From Paraspadella gotoi (lineage: Eukaryota > Chaetognatha), in the NCBI GenBank assembly GCA_051294375.1, contig CM119266.1, forward strand, positions 19,665,657 to 19,729,656: a stretch of 64,000 bases of DNA, read 5' to 3'. Positions 1 through 13,221 of this stretch are shown here, in pieces; positions within the stretch are counted from its first letter, which is position 1; every line of letters begins with the position of its first letter. The position numbers and the translations under genes were made by a program. The notes beneath the pieces were generated by a model. The model was not told the origin of the DNA and searched no databases. It saw only the letters and a list, made by a program, of their open reading frames with translations.

Positions 1-315
1 CGCGTTAAGCTCCGCTCCCTCCCATCGAATGCAAGGATATTTCCGGTTCGCATTTTTGGCCCCAAATATTTTTATCGCCCAGTTTAGCCGTTTTCGTCGT
101 AAGCCTAAACCGTTATTTTCTATATATATATATATATATATATACATTCGAGTGGACATTTAAAAGCTTTATAACTTTACGAAGGTTGTTTAAACTTTTT
201 AACTTTCTAAATTTTTTTAAATTTTTCAACCGAAATTTTCTTGGTGCCCTGCATTCCTGCCTTCGTCCTCTCTTCCCTTCCGTCTTTTCAACCCCCCGAT
301 CCGCCCCCCTCCAAG

Positions 316-450
316 CTATTGAGGCGGCCCAAGGTCATTGATGTGAAGACAACACAGAAAGCTCTCTCCTCCAAGGAATTCAAATTGTCTCTGACTGAGG
401 AGGGAATGGGAGGACGTCCTGCGAAGGAGAGTGAAGGAGGAACCATTTAA
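316..450 (+). CDS. possible last coding exon of an upstream gene (partial)
   Basis: A pyrimidine-rich tract (about 281-312) ends in AAG, a plausible splice acceptor. It is followed by 44 sense codons and TAA at 448-450. The peptide is Lys/Glu/Ser/Gly-rich (KVIDVKTTQKALSSKEF near its start) and has codon-like composition, unlike the flanking A+T-rich DNA. An ATTAAA poly(A)-signal variant lies at 456-461, just after the stop. I do not recognise the family. The rest of the gene would lie left of the window. The alternative is a chance open frame, so this is a weak call based on the acceptor, composition and poly(A) context together. Confidence 0.3.
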   Translation, partial: LLRRPKVIDVKTTQKALSSKEFKLSLTEEGMGGRPAKESEGGTI

Positions 451-465
451 ACTTTATTAAAATAT

Positions 466-470
466 GATTA

Positions 471-561
<91 letters not shown>

Positions 562-572
562 TTATTATTGTT
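466..572. repeat. (TTA)n microsatellite
   Basis: About 30 uninterrupted TTA/ATT units follow the putative poly(A) signal. The Leu-rich open frame across it is an artefact of the repeat. Confidence 0.95.
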
Positions 573-1147
573 ATTTAAATGATATTTTGATGCTTCCAAG
601 TAGCATTCATGACAGTATTTTTTTGTTGACTTTAAATTTAATAATTAATTTATTTATTGTTAGCTCCAAAATTAAGTAAGGGAAACCCGGGAAGTGGGAT
701 TTTGACGCTGTAAAAATGCAATTCCTCATTTTTATATGTACTTATGAACTATAAAATCGATTAATTATTTTAAAAAGTTAGGGAATGAAAACAAATTTGA
801 GTAAGATTTTAGATTAAAAAATTCGGTTAGGGATTAAGGTTACAGATGTGGTTACAATTTTAAAATAAGTATTAAGGTTTAATGTTATGAAATAGGGATC
901 GGAATTAAAGATTACGTTCAGTTAATTAATATAAAAGGAATAAATTTTTATCTACGATGTGAGGTAAAACCCGTTCAAAAAATCCAAAAAACAAACAAGA
1001 ATTAGAGACTGCGGGGTTTTGAGAGACAAAGCGAAAGACCGTCCGCCTTCCCTTTGCCAAATGAGTCTTAAAGTCGAGAAAATCGACAAATGTTTTAACA
1101 TGAAAAAGAAATTAGTGAGGATGTGAAATGATTAAAGTCTCAGCCTC

Positions 1148-1190
<43 letters not shown>

Positions 1191-1296
1191 TCTCTCTCAT
1201 CTCTCTCTCTCTGAATTTTGGGAGAGAAATGCGCAATGTGAGATCGTTCTCCTCATTATTAGAATAATTAGATCCTTCTTCTCTTTCTTCTTCTTT

Positions 1297-1297
<1 letters not shown>

Positions 1298-1336
<39 letters not shown>
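1298..1336. repeat. (CGT)n microsatellite
   Basis: About 13 CGT units, the first of several CpG-containing trinucleotide tracts in the first 18 kb, all reading TCG/CGT on the + strand. Confidence 0.95.
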
Positions 1337-1337
<1 letters not shown>

Positions 1338-3595
1338 TCTTCCAGAGCTGCTTTCTCTTTAACGCGAAGTGGAAGTGATTCCAGTTGAGAATCGTCTTTA
1401 CTTTATGGAGCAGAAATCGAAGGAGAAGAGAGATTTCGGGTACACGACTGAGGAGATTGGGGATCGGGGATTGGAGATCGGGGATTGGAGACGCTTCGAG
1501 TCGAAATACGTGAGTCTCAAGATTTTGGGGTAGATTCACTGAATGGAATTGAGGAGATGAATGACGCGGAGTCACAAATGAAAAGTTCGCGCAATGAACG
1601 AGTCGTAAATGCGAACGAAGGACAAATTAGGAATCCAGAACGAAACGTTCCCGTGTCATTCTATTTAATAACATACACACTCCCAATAAAAATTTAATAT
1701 TTATATTCAATATACGAATCATTTACATTTCGGGCAAAGCATTGACGATCTGACCCCCCCCCAAAAAAAATCATGAACGGAGCCACAATGAAAAAAATTA
1801 ATTAAAAAAAAGTAAAACTGCGAGAGAAAAAAAAAAGAGCATCGAGTGGAATACAGAGGAAAGATGACGTAAAATCTCATTTACATACTGTAATTAGCTC
1901 AAGGTCAAGAGATGTGTAGCGAATCTCCGTCGCAGTGATGGCCGCCGCCGCCGATCCGTCCGTCCGTCGTCGTCGTCGTCGTCGTCGTCTTCGTCGTCTT
2001 CGTCGTCGTCGCTTCCTTTTCCAGTCCTAATCGTTTTTTTCCTTCTGAATTCAGGAGGGAATAAAGAAAAAAGGAGGAGAATAAGAAGTAAAATGAAGAG
2101 AATAAAGAAGAAAATTATAAAGGAAGGAGAAGGAGAACGAGGAGAATTCGAAGGAAAACTAGGAGAATAAGAAGTATAAGAAGGAGAATGAAAAGGAGAA
2201 CAAGGGAAGATGGACAACATGAATAATTGGAAAAAAAATAAGGAGAATTATTAAGAGAAAGTAGGAGAATAAGGAGAATATAAAAGAGAATAAGGGAAGA
2301 AGAAAAAGAGCAATAAGAGAGACAATAAGGAGAATAAAAAGAAGAAATAGAATATTAAGAAGGAGAAAAAGGGAGGAAGAAAAATAAATTTTTGAGGAGT
2401 AGAAGAATGGGTAGTTTAAGGGGAAAAGAAATGATCATATGAGTTATTTGACGAAGAAAGAAATTAGGTAATTTGAAGATGACTACAGTTGGTGATTTTA
2501 GGGGTTAAAAGTGAATCTTAGAAGTGAATCGTAGAAGTGAATCATTTGAGATAAAAAATTTGAGAGATAAATTAGTAAAGAATAGGATGGGCGTATTTTA
2601 TTTCACTTAATTTCATTTAATTTCATTTCATTTTCTTCATTTTCTTTTATTTCTCAAATCACAATTCAGGAAAAAAAAATTCATACTTCATGCTACATAG
2701 TTTTTTTTTTCTTTTTTCCTTTTTCCATTTTCTTTTGTTTTCTTTCTTTTCGATTCCGTCCTTTTTTTTATTCTTTATAAGTCAATTTTCGGTCGGTCAT
2801 TTGGCCAGTCTGTCTGTCCTTCTGTTCATCGGTCAATCGATGATAACCTTTGTAATATTATATCATTTTAGTTATTATTTGGTAAAAAGCTTGTGAATAC
2901 ATTTTATATTCGTGCAGTCATGTGAACACTTTGACTTACGATAATAAGACCAGGAGGTGAATACGAGTTTTTTCGTCAAACATTTGGTTATTTTAGGTTC
3001 TAAGCACATCATCTGGAAATGCTAGTACATAAAAAAGTCAGTTCGGCGCCACAACTTGAATTTTCAGGTTCTTGTTCGGTTCTTTCTTTTTTATGTTCTT
3101 TCTTTCATTTCTTCCTTCCTTTCTTTTTTTTTATTCCATCTCTTTCTATCTTATTATTCTACTTCTCTTCCTGTATTTTTTTTAAATTCTAGTTTTTCCT
3201 CACTTTCCCCCCCACAAAAATTTTTTATCTCATTTTACTTCGATTACGCTCACTTTTTTCTTCTTCTCTTTTTCCCCCCTTTTTGCTATTTTTCCATTTT
3301 TTTCCATTTTACCTTTTTTTCCTTTTTCTCCTTTTTCCCCCCCCTTTTTTTCCTTTTCCCTTTTCCTCCATTTTCCTCTTTTCCCTTTTCTCCTTTCCCC
3401 TTTTTCCATTTCCACCCTTTTCCTCCATTTTTCTCTTTTCCTCTTTTTCCTTTTCCCCTTTCCCCCCTTTTTAATTTGGAACTCATTATTTCGTAGGGTT
3501 TTCCTCCGTTTTTTTCCCGATCGGCGAAAAGAAAAAAAAAGAACCAAATCTTCTTTTGCTCCACGAAATCAATTATGTACAAACTGGAACATGTG

Positions 3596-3640
<45 letters not shown>

Positions 3641-3875
3641 CTCTCTCCTCTCCTTCTCTCTCTCTCTCTCTTTGAGAGCTGAATCAGCCTTTTTTTCTTT
3701 CTTTTATTTTTATTCTCCTTTTTTAATTCGTCAAATTTACTTTCTCTTTTTCGAGTAATTTTTTTTAGAGTTTTAATGAAGTAGTAATTTATACATAAAA
3801 CATTTATAAAAACCTTTTTCAGTTGGCATGATCACAATTTTTGAAAAACGGAAAGCGAGGCAAAGTTGTGAGAAC

Positions 3876-3886
<11 letters not shown>

Positions 3887-3971
<85 letters not shown>

Positions 3972-4040
3972 AAAGAAAGAAAGAAAAAAAGAAAGAAAGA
4001 AAAAAAGAAAGAAAGAAAGAGAGAAAGAAAGAAAGGATAA
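3887..4040. repeat. (GAAA)n microsatellite
   Basis: A long GAAA/AAAG tract with a few AAAAAG interruptions near its 3' end. Confidence 0.95.
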
Positions 4041-4229
4041 AAAAGAGATTGAAAGGATCTTTTGACGTTGGATGGAACTGAGTTTGAATTCGGCCCCAGT
4101 TTCGCTTTTTTTTTGCTCTTTTCTTCGCTTTTCTTTTGCTTTTCTTTTTCTTTCTATCTTCCATGTTTTATCCTCGAAATGATTTTATCTCCGTCTCGTG
4201 GATTTGACCTTGAGCATTCGTCTTGAAGG

Positions 4230-4378
4230 TCGCGTCCGGACGAAAACTCGCTGCTTCGGCTGATGTTGCTGAGGGGGGGCGGCGACGGAGGCGGCGCAGG
4301 GGGCGCGGCGGAGCAGGGGGAGGAGGCGGCGGAGGGGCGCGCGAAGCGGGGAAGGGACGTTGCGCTTTTTCAGTTGCC
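4230..4378. other. G-rich CpG-dense block
   Basis: A short island of GGC/GGA/GGG runs with many CpGs stands out from the A+T-rich surroundings and runs straight into a (CT)n tract at 4384. The + strand could form G-quadruplexes. It could be a promoter or CpG island, but no transcript feature is visible nearby. Confidence 0.4.
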
Positions 4379-5192
4379 AGGAGCCTCTCTCTCTCTCTCT
4401 CTCTTTTTCTCTCTCTTTGTCTCGCTCTCTCTTTCTCTCTTTTTTTCTCTCTTTTTAATTTCTCTCCTTCGCTTTCTCTCTCTCTCTCTCTTACTCTCAC
4501 ACTCTCTCATTCTTTTTTCTTTCTTTTTCTCTCTCTTTTTTCTTTCTTTTCTCTTGTATCCTTATTATTAAATATCCATTTTTAAAAAAAATTACCTACT
4601 CATTATTTTGATCAACTAAGCTTTGAATTCATAAGGCAAAAAATATTACGCAATGCCATTATGCAATCAAAAAAATGTTTTGAGCTGTTTAAGCTTATTA
4701 GTAATGTTTTTAATTTTCTGCACTTATGCACACTTATGCACTTTCTGCACAGTACTAAATCAACATCTTAAAAATTTTTGAATATTAAAAAAATAACAAG
4801 ATTTTTAAATTTTTATTTCAAATAGCATTGAAAGTTCGTAATACATTTCCAATAATTAAAATATCCTACGAACAATGAATAGAGCTTTTTGAGCGCTCCT
4901 TATTCTTATTCTTATTGTGTTTTCCTCGGGCTAATTCCTTGATATCTCTATTTTCACATTTCCCTCTTCCCTTTTTCTAGCTCTATCTCTATCCCTTTCT
5001 CTATCTCTTTCTCTATCTATATCTCTGTCCCTTTCTCTATTTCTATCCCTTTCTCTCTCTCCCCAAACCTCAATTGGATTTTAGGTTATCTTTCCTTCTC
5101 TCTCCCGCCCTCCCTCTTTTTCTCGCCCCATAAAAACCTTATGCCATTGGAGGGGATGATGTTTAATCGAGTGCGAGCGATATCCATACAAG

Positions 5193-5195
<3 letters not shown>

Positions 5196-5277
<82 letters not shown>
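5196..5277. repeat. (GA)n microsatellite
   Basis: About 40 GA units, followed at 5293-5335 by a CT tract on the same strand. The pair could fold into a long GA/CT hairpin. Confidence 0.95.
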
Positions 5278-5279
<2 letters not shown>

Positions 5280-5960
5280 AAAAAAGCCTACCTCTCTCTC
5301 TCTCTTTCTCTCTCTCTCTTTCTCTCTCTCTCTCTATATATATATTTATTTTTTTCGTCGCTCTCTCTGTCTCTTTGGGTTACATCGACGAGCTAAAGGT
5401 TCTTCAAAATTTTCTATTTCTAAGAAAAGGTTGCGTATCGTAAGGTTCTTCTTCGCCTGTAGACGAGGGGGATCTATTTACGCCAGGGTCTCTACGAGGC
5501 GGGAGATACAGACATACCTAAATATACTGAAGGATAAAGACAAGTTAAGTAAAATCAATATAGAATAGGAAATTGTTTAATCTTTATTTAAATGAAGAAG
5601 AAATGACGTGAAGAGAGGCGTGAATGGAGAAAGAGAGAGAGAGGGAAAGTGCCAAAAATGGAGCATGGGAAGGGGCCAAAGGAGGAGAAAGAGGAAAGGG
5701 ACAAAAAAGGAGAAGGAGAAGGGGCCAAAAAAAGAAAAGGAACACATTACGCCGTTTTTGCTCTTTTTTCATCGACGCCATCTTTTTTTTTGACGCTTCG
5801 TCGTAGCGACTACGAATAACCCTCATCTTCGTCGTCGCTGCCGTTACCGCCATCGTCGTCGTCGTCGTCGTTGTCGTCGTCGTCGTCGTCGTCATCTCAT
5901 CGCTAAAAAGGAGATCGTCCAAACTCAGATATCGTCGTTTTCACGGTCGTCACTTTAATT

Positions 5961-6150
5961 CGCCGTCTTCAGTGCCATCTTCAGTGCCATCTTCAGTGCC
6001 ATCTACAAAAGGCCATCTTCTGTGCCATCTTCAGTGCCATCTACAAAAGGCCATCTTCTGTGCCATCTTCAGTGCCATCTACAAAAGGCCATCTTCTGTG
6101 CCATCTTCAGTGCCATCTACAAAAGGCCATCTTCTGTGCCATATTCTGTG
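5961..6150. repeat. 38-bp minisatellite
   Basis: The unit is made of three related sub-units, each beginning GCCATCT. The first two differ in a CTGT/CAGT ending and the third carries ACAAAAG. Near-identical full units start at about 6011, 6049 and 6087, with partial units on both sides. The open frames across it are repeat artefacts. Confidence 0.9.
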
Positions 6151-6572
6151 CTGTTTCTTAAGGTTCTTTCGTCTACATCTCGTTCTTCTTTTCTCTCCAT
6201 TTTTAGCTTCAAATAATCTTTTTTCTAATTCGTTCTAATTCCTATTTTTTAAAAGGATTTTTTCAGAGTTTCTGAAAGACTGAGAGATCAAGTTTCCGCG
6301 AGTTTTTTTTTTAGCCTTTTTTTAGTTTTTTTTTTTTATTTGAGAAAACCGTAGGTTTAAAATACTAATAATTTTAGTTAAATAATATGATCATTACCGC
6401 GTCGTCCTTTAGGAGAATTATCTGTCTTAATAAATGAATATATTAACATTTCATATCTATCGTTTTTTAATGAATCCGTTTTGAAAAGTTTGAGAAAAAG
6501 TTTTTTATTTGTAACCAACAACCCAGGAAAAGAAAATCTTTCCGATTAACAAATTCTGGCGATGATGACCTC

Positions 6573-6577
6573 TTGGT

Positions 6578-6627
<50 letters not shown>

Positions 6628-6666
6628 CTGAGGATGATGATGATGATGATGATGATGATTATGATG
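6573..6666. repeat. (GAT)n microsatellite
   Basis: Long GAT/TGA tract with one interruption (TCTGAG) near 6627. Confidence 0.95.
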
Positions 6667-7019
6667 AGCACCTGATTATTTCGTCACGGATGGCAATGAC
6701 CATCGATGACATATTGTAAGCAACACGCCCCAATTGAAATCCCTTGTTATTCCCATCACGTTTATCCTTTCTCTCTCGACTCCTCCAGCCCTAGACTTTA
6801 ACTCCACTTTAGATCGCCCCCTCCCTCCGTCTCTGCCTCTGCCTCTCCGTCCCTCCTCCTGCTCTTGACTCTAACTCCACTTTATAACGCCCCCCCTTCC
6901 GTCTCTAAGGTGAGACCCATTCGTGAAGGTCACGGGTCAAACGAGGGTCAACGCCCAAAGGTCTGAAACCGGTGCCTGGCGCCTGATCCCCGTCCAAACT
7001 AGAAACTAAACATATAGAC

Positions 7020-7054
<35 letters not shown>

Positions 7055-7678
7055 GATAAGATTTTTTTAAAAGCTTACAAACAACGATTTATTGATATTG
7101 TATATTTTCATTATTTTTCGTTGCGTTTTTTTTTAATGTTTACAAACAACGAATTTTATTTTCAAAAATGGACATGTTTCGGCTGTGATACAAATCTTTT
7201 TCAGCGCAAAAAAAGAGTTGTGAAAATAGTATCAATCAGAGTTCAAAGACGGCCTGAGGTCCTCGATGTATATAGGCTATATTATAGCCTCTCTAATACC
7301 CCTTGTACGACATTTTCTCATTTCTTCAAAAAATTTCGAAGCCAAATGATTGAGCCAAGTGTGTTCGAATCCCACAAACTAGAGGTGAGACCCATCTAGT
7401 GAAGAGGCGATGTTCCAAGCAAATAAAATATTCTCTACTTCATTTTTTTTATAAGCAAAAACTCCGATCGAATGCGATCCAGAAAAAAATCTTTAGTCTG
7501 AAAAAATAATAACAATAACTCTTTGAGTTAAATTCACTTTGATAAAGAAATTCAACATTCAATATAATATCGATATATCATCATCTTTCACAGCTTCTCC
7601 ATGTGATGCGCTATCACGCAGTGACTCGAGTGAATTCCCCGTATTCGTGTTTATTCTTTTGCCACCGCCGCCCAAGCA

Positions 7679-7679
7679 A

Positions 7680-7710
<31 letters not shown>

Positions 7711-7822
7711 GTCGTCGTAGTCGTCTTTTGTTCCCATTTCCCCCTCGAGGGTCACTGAATCCTAATTCGAGGCCTCTTTGTGTATCTTCGCCGCCTCTGC
7801 TTCCGGACCACGCCCATGCCCA

Positions 7823-7909
<87 letters not shown>
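7679..7909. repeat. (CGT)n and (CT)n microsatellite pair
   Basis: A CGT tract at 7679-7725 and an almost pure CT tract at 7822-7909 flank about 95 bases of unique, moderately GC-rich DNA. Confidence 0.95.
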
Positions 7910-7911
<2 letters not shown>

Positions 7912-8516
7912 CGCCCTTTTCCCGACATTGTCATTTTATCTTCTTTTTTTATTCTTTTTACGATATTAATATTCCCCAAAGTCGTGACGTTTATATTCCT
8001 TCGTTTCATTTACAAAATGTTCAACATTTTAATATTCATTGAAATTAAATTTTGACCTTCAACTTCAAAAGAAAGTGGATTAAGGGCGAAGACACGCATA
8101 AAAATACCTTTTTTCGACACTTATCAGTAATATTTCAATAGAATATTTTATGACAATTTTAATAATTCAAAAAGTTTAAGTCATTTTAACTGAAAAACTA
8201 AATTACATATTTGTTGTTAACCATTAAAAACATCCTACTTACTACAACAAAAAATAAATTAAAATAAAATATCCTGGACAGGATAGAAAATTCATCAATA
8301 ATCTTTTATCCCATTTTAAACGTATCAATATTTTAAATACTTTGTTTAATTACACTAAATTCCTTAAAACCTTTCCTCTTTCTTAATTCTCGTAAAATAG
8401 CTTCAGTTCTAATTCAGTTCAAATTCAGTTCAAATTCTCTCCCATATACTTACATTCGTTAATTTCCATGACCCGAATCCTTTTTTTATGTGACTCCTTC
8501 ATCTTCATTCACTCTG

Positions 8517-8550
<34 letters not shown>

Positions 8551-8552
<2 letters not shown>

Positions 8553-8790
8553 AGAGAAGAAAAATGAAAGAAAAAAATAAAAAATAAGAAAAGAAGAAAA
8601 TGAAAAAGAAAAAAAATATTTATAGCGATGAGAGAAAATCAGGTCAGGATTTAGATTTAGATTTGATTTGGAAATTGGATATACTAAGATTTGTAAGAAG
8701 CGAATGAGACGAATTCTCCAATCGAGTTAACGACTCAACGACGGTTCCACCAGTAAACAACGACTTCCGATCAGAGACCTTCGTATACCA

Positions 8791-8867
<77 letters not shown>

Positions 8868-9016
8868 ACGTTACTGAACACACTCTCACCCAACGACTTT
8901 TCGCAAGCACGTGAGGTTGATGGAGGATTTGAGAAAGCGTTCTCTCTCTCTCTTCTCTCTCTCGTCTCTCTCTCTCTCTCTCTCTTTTCTCTTCTCTTTC
9001 TCTCTCTCTCTCTTCT

Positions 9017-9067
<51 letters not shown>

Positions 9068-9130
9068 TTCTCTCTCTCTCCACTTTCTCTTTCTCGCTCT
9101 CTCTCACACTATCTCACTCTCTCTGTCTCT

Positions 9131-9203
<73 letters not shown>

Positions 9204-9336
9204 ATCCACCCCTATTTCTTTCCATCCCCGCTAGGCGGCGCATCGCTCGCGCAAGCCAAAAGCGCGAATCGTGGCTTAGACGTCGGTTCCGGTCGAAGAA
9301 GCGCCAATGATTAATACGTTGATTTCGCCCAGGGAG

Positions 9337-9407
<71 letters not shown>

Positions 9408-10390
9408 GAGTAGTGAGATGAGGAGAGGTAGAGAGAGAGAGATGTCCTTTAAAATATGGATGACAACAAAGGTGTTACTTCGCTTCTCCATCGATCAGAA
9501 TTTTTGACGTAAAACTTAAAAGAAGATAATGTTTGTTGAGTCTTCTTGAACTGGTGCACGCTTTTGTATAAGAAAGTTTCTTCATTTATTTCATTTTAAT
9601 ATTATTGTTTTTTAATTTTATTTATTGTTTAATTTATTTTAATTTTAATTAAATATTTATTCTATTTCAATTATATTTTTAATTTAACTTATATTAATTT
9701 CAATTTTTATTTCAATTTGCTCTTATCAATTACTATTGTGTTTGTTTTATTATTTATGATGTATAATTCAAGATTTTCTAATCAGATTTCTAAGTCTTTT
9801 TATGTCCTTTCTTTCTTTCAGCTAAGATTTGTAGAGTGTAGAGAGAATCCCTTATTGCCCTTCAAAAATTGCGGAATATTTGACATGGCCACTACAACCT
9901 GGAGTGTCTCTCGTTTGGGCATAAGAGCATCTCATCACCGCTGCTAGCTTGGCCATTGGCTGTATTGTGCCAATGTTCCTATTCCTGTCCTTTCCTTATG
10001 TCCATGTCTACCTGTCTCTATGATCCCTTTTTCAGCTATGTCTCCATATGTCGCATTTGTACCTTTTCTATGTCCAATGTCTGTTCTTTTTCTAATCAAA
10101 TATTCCATTGTGTTCCAACTTGTCCATTCCTTCCTATGTCAATGTCCAACTGTCTCATTGTCTGTCCTTGTGGTATCGAACCTAGATGACAATGAAAAAT
10201 GGAGCAAGCATTTTGTCGAGGCGAGGAAGAGAATTTGGTGGAAAGAGCAGAAGAAGAGCAGCTTGTCGCCTGATGAGAACCAAGACACAGATAAGGAAGA
10301 GGGAATTATCACTCGACGCCAGAGAGAAAAAAAAAGATGGGAAGAGAGGAGGAGAGAGAGAGAGAGAGAGAGAGAGAAGAGAGAGAAGAT

Positions 10391-10421
<31 letters not shown>

Positions 10422-10544
10422 CAGGATACGAAGGAAAGGAGAGACGGAAGCGGGGGGTCGGAGGAGAGCGTGTGGGAGAAGAGCATAAACACATAAGAGA
10501 AGTATATGAGATGAGAGAGAGAGAGAGAAGGAGAGAAGAGAGAG
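8551..10544. repeat. left arm of large inverted repeat
   Basis: This arm recurs inverted at 10570-12392. Matching landmarks include the block around 8640-8790 (matches about 12130-12300), 9225-9320 (matches about 11490-11590), 9440-9530 (matches about 11280-11375), 9895-9960 (matches about 10900-10960) and 10195-10340 (matches about 10570-10710). It carries CT/GA tracts and a degenerate GTCCAATGT-type minisatellite (9965-10170). No gene is visible. Identity is high in the unique outer blocks and clearly lower near the centre. Confidence 0.9.
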
Positions 10545-10569
10545 NNNNNNNNNNNNNNNNNNNNNNNNN
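10545..10569. other. assembly gap (25 N)
   Basis: 25 N lie at the symmetry centre of the inverted repeat. Confidence 0.99.
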
Positions 10570-11400
10570 CTTTTTTTCTCTCTGGCGTCGAGTGAAATTC
10601 CCTCTTCCTTATCTTGTCTTTGGTTCTCAGTCATTTGGGCGAACAGCTGCTTTGCTCTTTCACCAAATTCTCTTCCTCGCCTCGACAAATGCTGCTCCAT
10701 TTTTCATGGCGCAGGAATGGACAATGGACATTGGACATTGGACATAGGAAAAGGACATTGGACATTGGATATTTGATATAGAAAAAGAACAAGGGACATT
10801 GGACATAGGAAAAGGACAATGGACATTGGACATAGGAAAAGGACATTGGACATTTGACATAGGAAAAGGACAAGGGACATTGGACATAGGAAAAGGACAA
10901 TGGACATTGGCCAATGGCCAAGTAGCAGCGGTGATGAGAGGCGTCTTGGTGCAAAGAGGAGACACCCAGGGTAGTGGCCACTGGTCAAATCGCAATTTTG
11001 GTGGAAGAACGGAGAAACGAAAGAATTAACTTAGAAAAGTTTGAATTAGAATTCAATTAAATTAAATTAAAAACAAAACAAAGTAATTTGATAAGATCAA
11101 AATTGAATAAAATTGAAATTAGATTAAGTTAAATTAAAATAAAATTGAAAATAGAATAAATATTTAATTAAAATTAAAATTAAATTTAAATCAATAAATA
11201 AAATTAAAAATAAAATAATATTAAAATTGAAATAGAATTGAAGAAACTTTCTATACGAAAAGGTGCCACAGTTCAAGAGAATCAACAACAATTTCTTCTT
11301 TTAAAGTTTTACGTCAAAAAATTCGATCGATGGAGAAGCGAAGTAAACCTTTGGTTGTCATCCAGATTTTAAGACGACTCTCTCTCTCTCTCTCTCTCTC

Positions 11401-11477
<77 letters not shown>

Positions 11478-11610
11478 CTCCCTGGGCGAAATCAACGTAT
11501 TAATCATTGGCGCTTCTTCGACCGGAACCGACGTCTAAGCCACGATTCGCGCTTTTGGCTTGCGCGAGCGATGCGCCGCCTAGCGGGGATGGAAAGAAAT
11601 AGGGGTGGAT

Positions 11611-11660
<50 letters not shown>

Positions 11661-12034
11661 GAGAGAGAGAGAGGAGAGAGAGGAGAGAGAGACGAGAGAG
11701 AGAGGGGAAAGGAGAGAGAGATGAGAAAGTAGAGTGTGAGGGAAGTCTCGAGAGAGATGGAAAGAGAAAGTGAGAGAGAGGAAGAGACTGCAGTGAGAGA
11801 GTGAGACGAGAGTAGAGAGAGAGAGAAGAGGAGAGGAGAGAGAGAGAGAGAGGGAGAGAGAGAAGAGAGATGAGAAAGAGAGAGAGACGAGAGAGCAGAA
11901 GAGAGAGAGGAAGAGAGAGACGAGAGAGAGAGGAGAGGAGAGAGGAACGCTTTTCCTCAAATCCTCCATATCAACCTACACAGTGCTGCGAAAAAGTCGT
12001 TGGGTGAGAGTGTGTTCAGTAACGTCAAGACGAG

Positions 12035-12067
<33 letters not shown>

Positions 12068-12392
12068 TGAGGAGAGAGAGAGGAGAGAGAGAGAGAGGAG
12101 AGAGGAGAGAGAGCGAGAAGGAGAGAGGAAGGCTGGTATACCGAACGGTCATCTGATCGGAAGTCGTTGTTTACTGGTGGAACCGTCGTTGAAGTTCGTT
12201 AACTCGATTGGACGAATATTCGTCTCACTCTCGCTTCTTTACAAATCTTAGTATATCCAATTTCCAAATCAAATCTAAATCTAAATCCTGACCTGAATTT
12301 TCTCTCATCGCTATAATATATTTTTTTTCTTTTTTTCATTTTTCTTCTTTTCTTTTATTTTTTATTTTTTTTTCTTCATTTTTTCTTCTCTT
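10570..12392. repeat. right arm of large inverted repeat
   Basis: Inverse copy of 8551-10544. It includes a clear minisatellite at about 10715-10910 (GGACATTGGACATAGGAAAA-type units), the counterpart of the degenerate array in the left arm. Single-base indels and substitutions relative to the left arm are frequent. Confidence 0.9.
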
Positions 12393-12417
12393 NNNNNNNN
12401 NNNNNNNNNNNNNNNNN
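12393..12417. other. assembly gap (25 N)
   Basis: 25 N separate the right arm from a second partial copy of the same outer segment. Confidence 0.99.
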
Positions 12418-12931
12418 AGAGTGAGGAGAGGAAGGAGAGAGGAGGAGGAGAGAGAGTAGAGAGAGACAGAGACGAGACGAGAGGCATGAGAGAGGAAGAG
12501 AGAGAGAGCGAGAGAGAGACGAGAGAGGGCAGAGAGAGGAGAAAGAGGAGAGTAGAGAACCAGATAGGAGTGTGAGGGGATAGTGTCTTCGTGATAGAGA
12601 GATGTGAAAGAGAAAGTGAGGAGAGAGGGAAAGAGAGCCTTGCCTCCAGTGAGGAGAGGATGAGACGAGAGTAGAGGAGAGAGGAGAAGAGGGCGAGAGG
12701 AGAGAGAGAGTAGGAGGGAGGGGAGAGAGGAGAAGAAAAGAGGATAGAGAAAGAGAGAGGAGACGAGAGACGCAGATCAGAGAGAGAGGAAGAGAGGAGA
12801 AGGGACGAGGAGGAGAGAGGAGATCCGGCGAGGGAACGCTTTTTCCTCAAATCCTCCTATCAACCTACACAGTTGCTGCGAAAAGTCGTTGGGTGAGAGT
12901 GTGTTCAGTAACGTCCGAAGAGAGAGACGAG

Positions 12932-12970
<39 letters not shown>

Positions 12971-13220
12971 TGGATACGAAGGTCTCTGAATCGGAAGTCG
13001 TTGTTTACTGGTGGAACCGTCGTTGAAGTCGTTAACTCGATTGGAGGAATTCGTCTCATTCGCTTCTTACAAATCTTAGTATAAATCCAATTTCCAAATC
13101 TAAATCTAAATCTAAATCCTGACCTGATTTCTCTTCATCGCTATAATTATTTTTTTTCTTTTTCATTTTCTTCTTTTCTTTTATTTTTTATTTTTTTCTT
13201 CATTTTTTCTTCTCTTTTCT
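12418..13220. repeat. second partial copy of the right arm
   Basis: 12840-13215 repeats 11955-12392 in the same orientation (same unique blocks, same order, small indels). Both are inverse to 8551-8940. 12418-12835 is a noisy GA-rich stretch resembling 11590-11950. Confidence 0.85.
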
Positions 13221-13221
13221 T

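Larger units (their letters stand above)
571..8550. other. gene-poor repeat-rich stretch
   Basis: I see no convincing exon here. The block is a patchwork of A+T-rich unique DNA and simple repeats. (CT/GA)n lies at about 1149-1213, 3598-3672, 4384-4515, 5196-5277, 7021-7051, 7822-7909 and 8521-8551. (CGT)n lies at 1298-1336, 1963-2012, 5850-5894 and 7679-7725. (GAAA)n lies at 3887-4040 and (GAT)n at 6573-6666. A long T/C-rich stretch runs from 3060 to 3475. Unique pieces such as 600-1140, 4590-4900 and 8050-8450 show no coding bias. Open frames in the block are poly-Ser/Leu, poly-Arg/Glu or poly-Lys products of the repeats. Confidence 0.7.

Noticed and set aside
5961-6150. CRISPR-like array
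   Set aside because: A head-to-tail minisatellite with no unique spacers, in an animal genome.
7539-8042. Long open frames with Arg, Ser/Leu or Arg/Glu runs (also at 1132-1575, 3828-4164, 8644-9234, 11580-11969, 15654-16245)
   Set aside because: They are translations of CT/GA, CGT and GAAA microsatellites, open in several frames and on both strands, with no splice signals or conserved domain.
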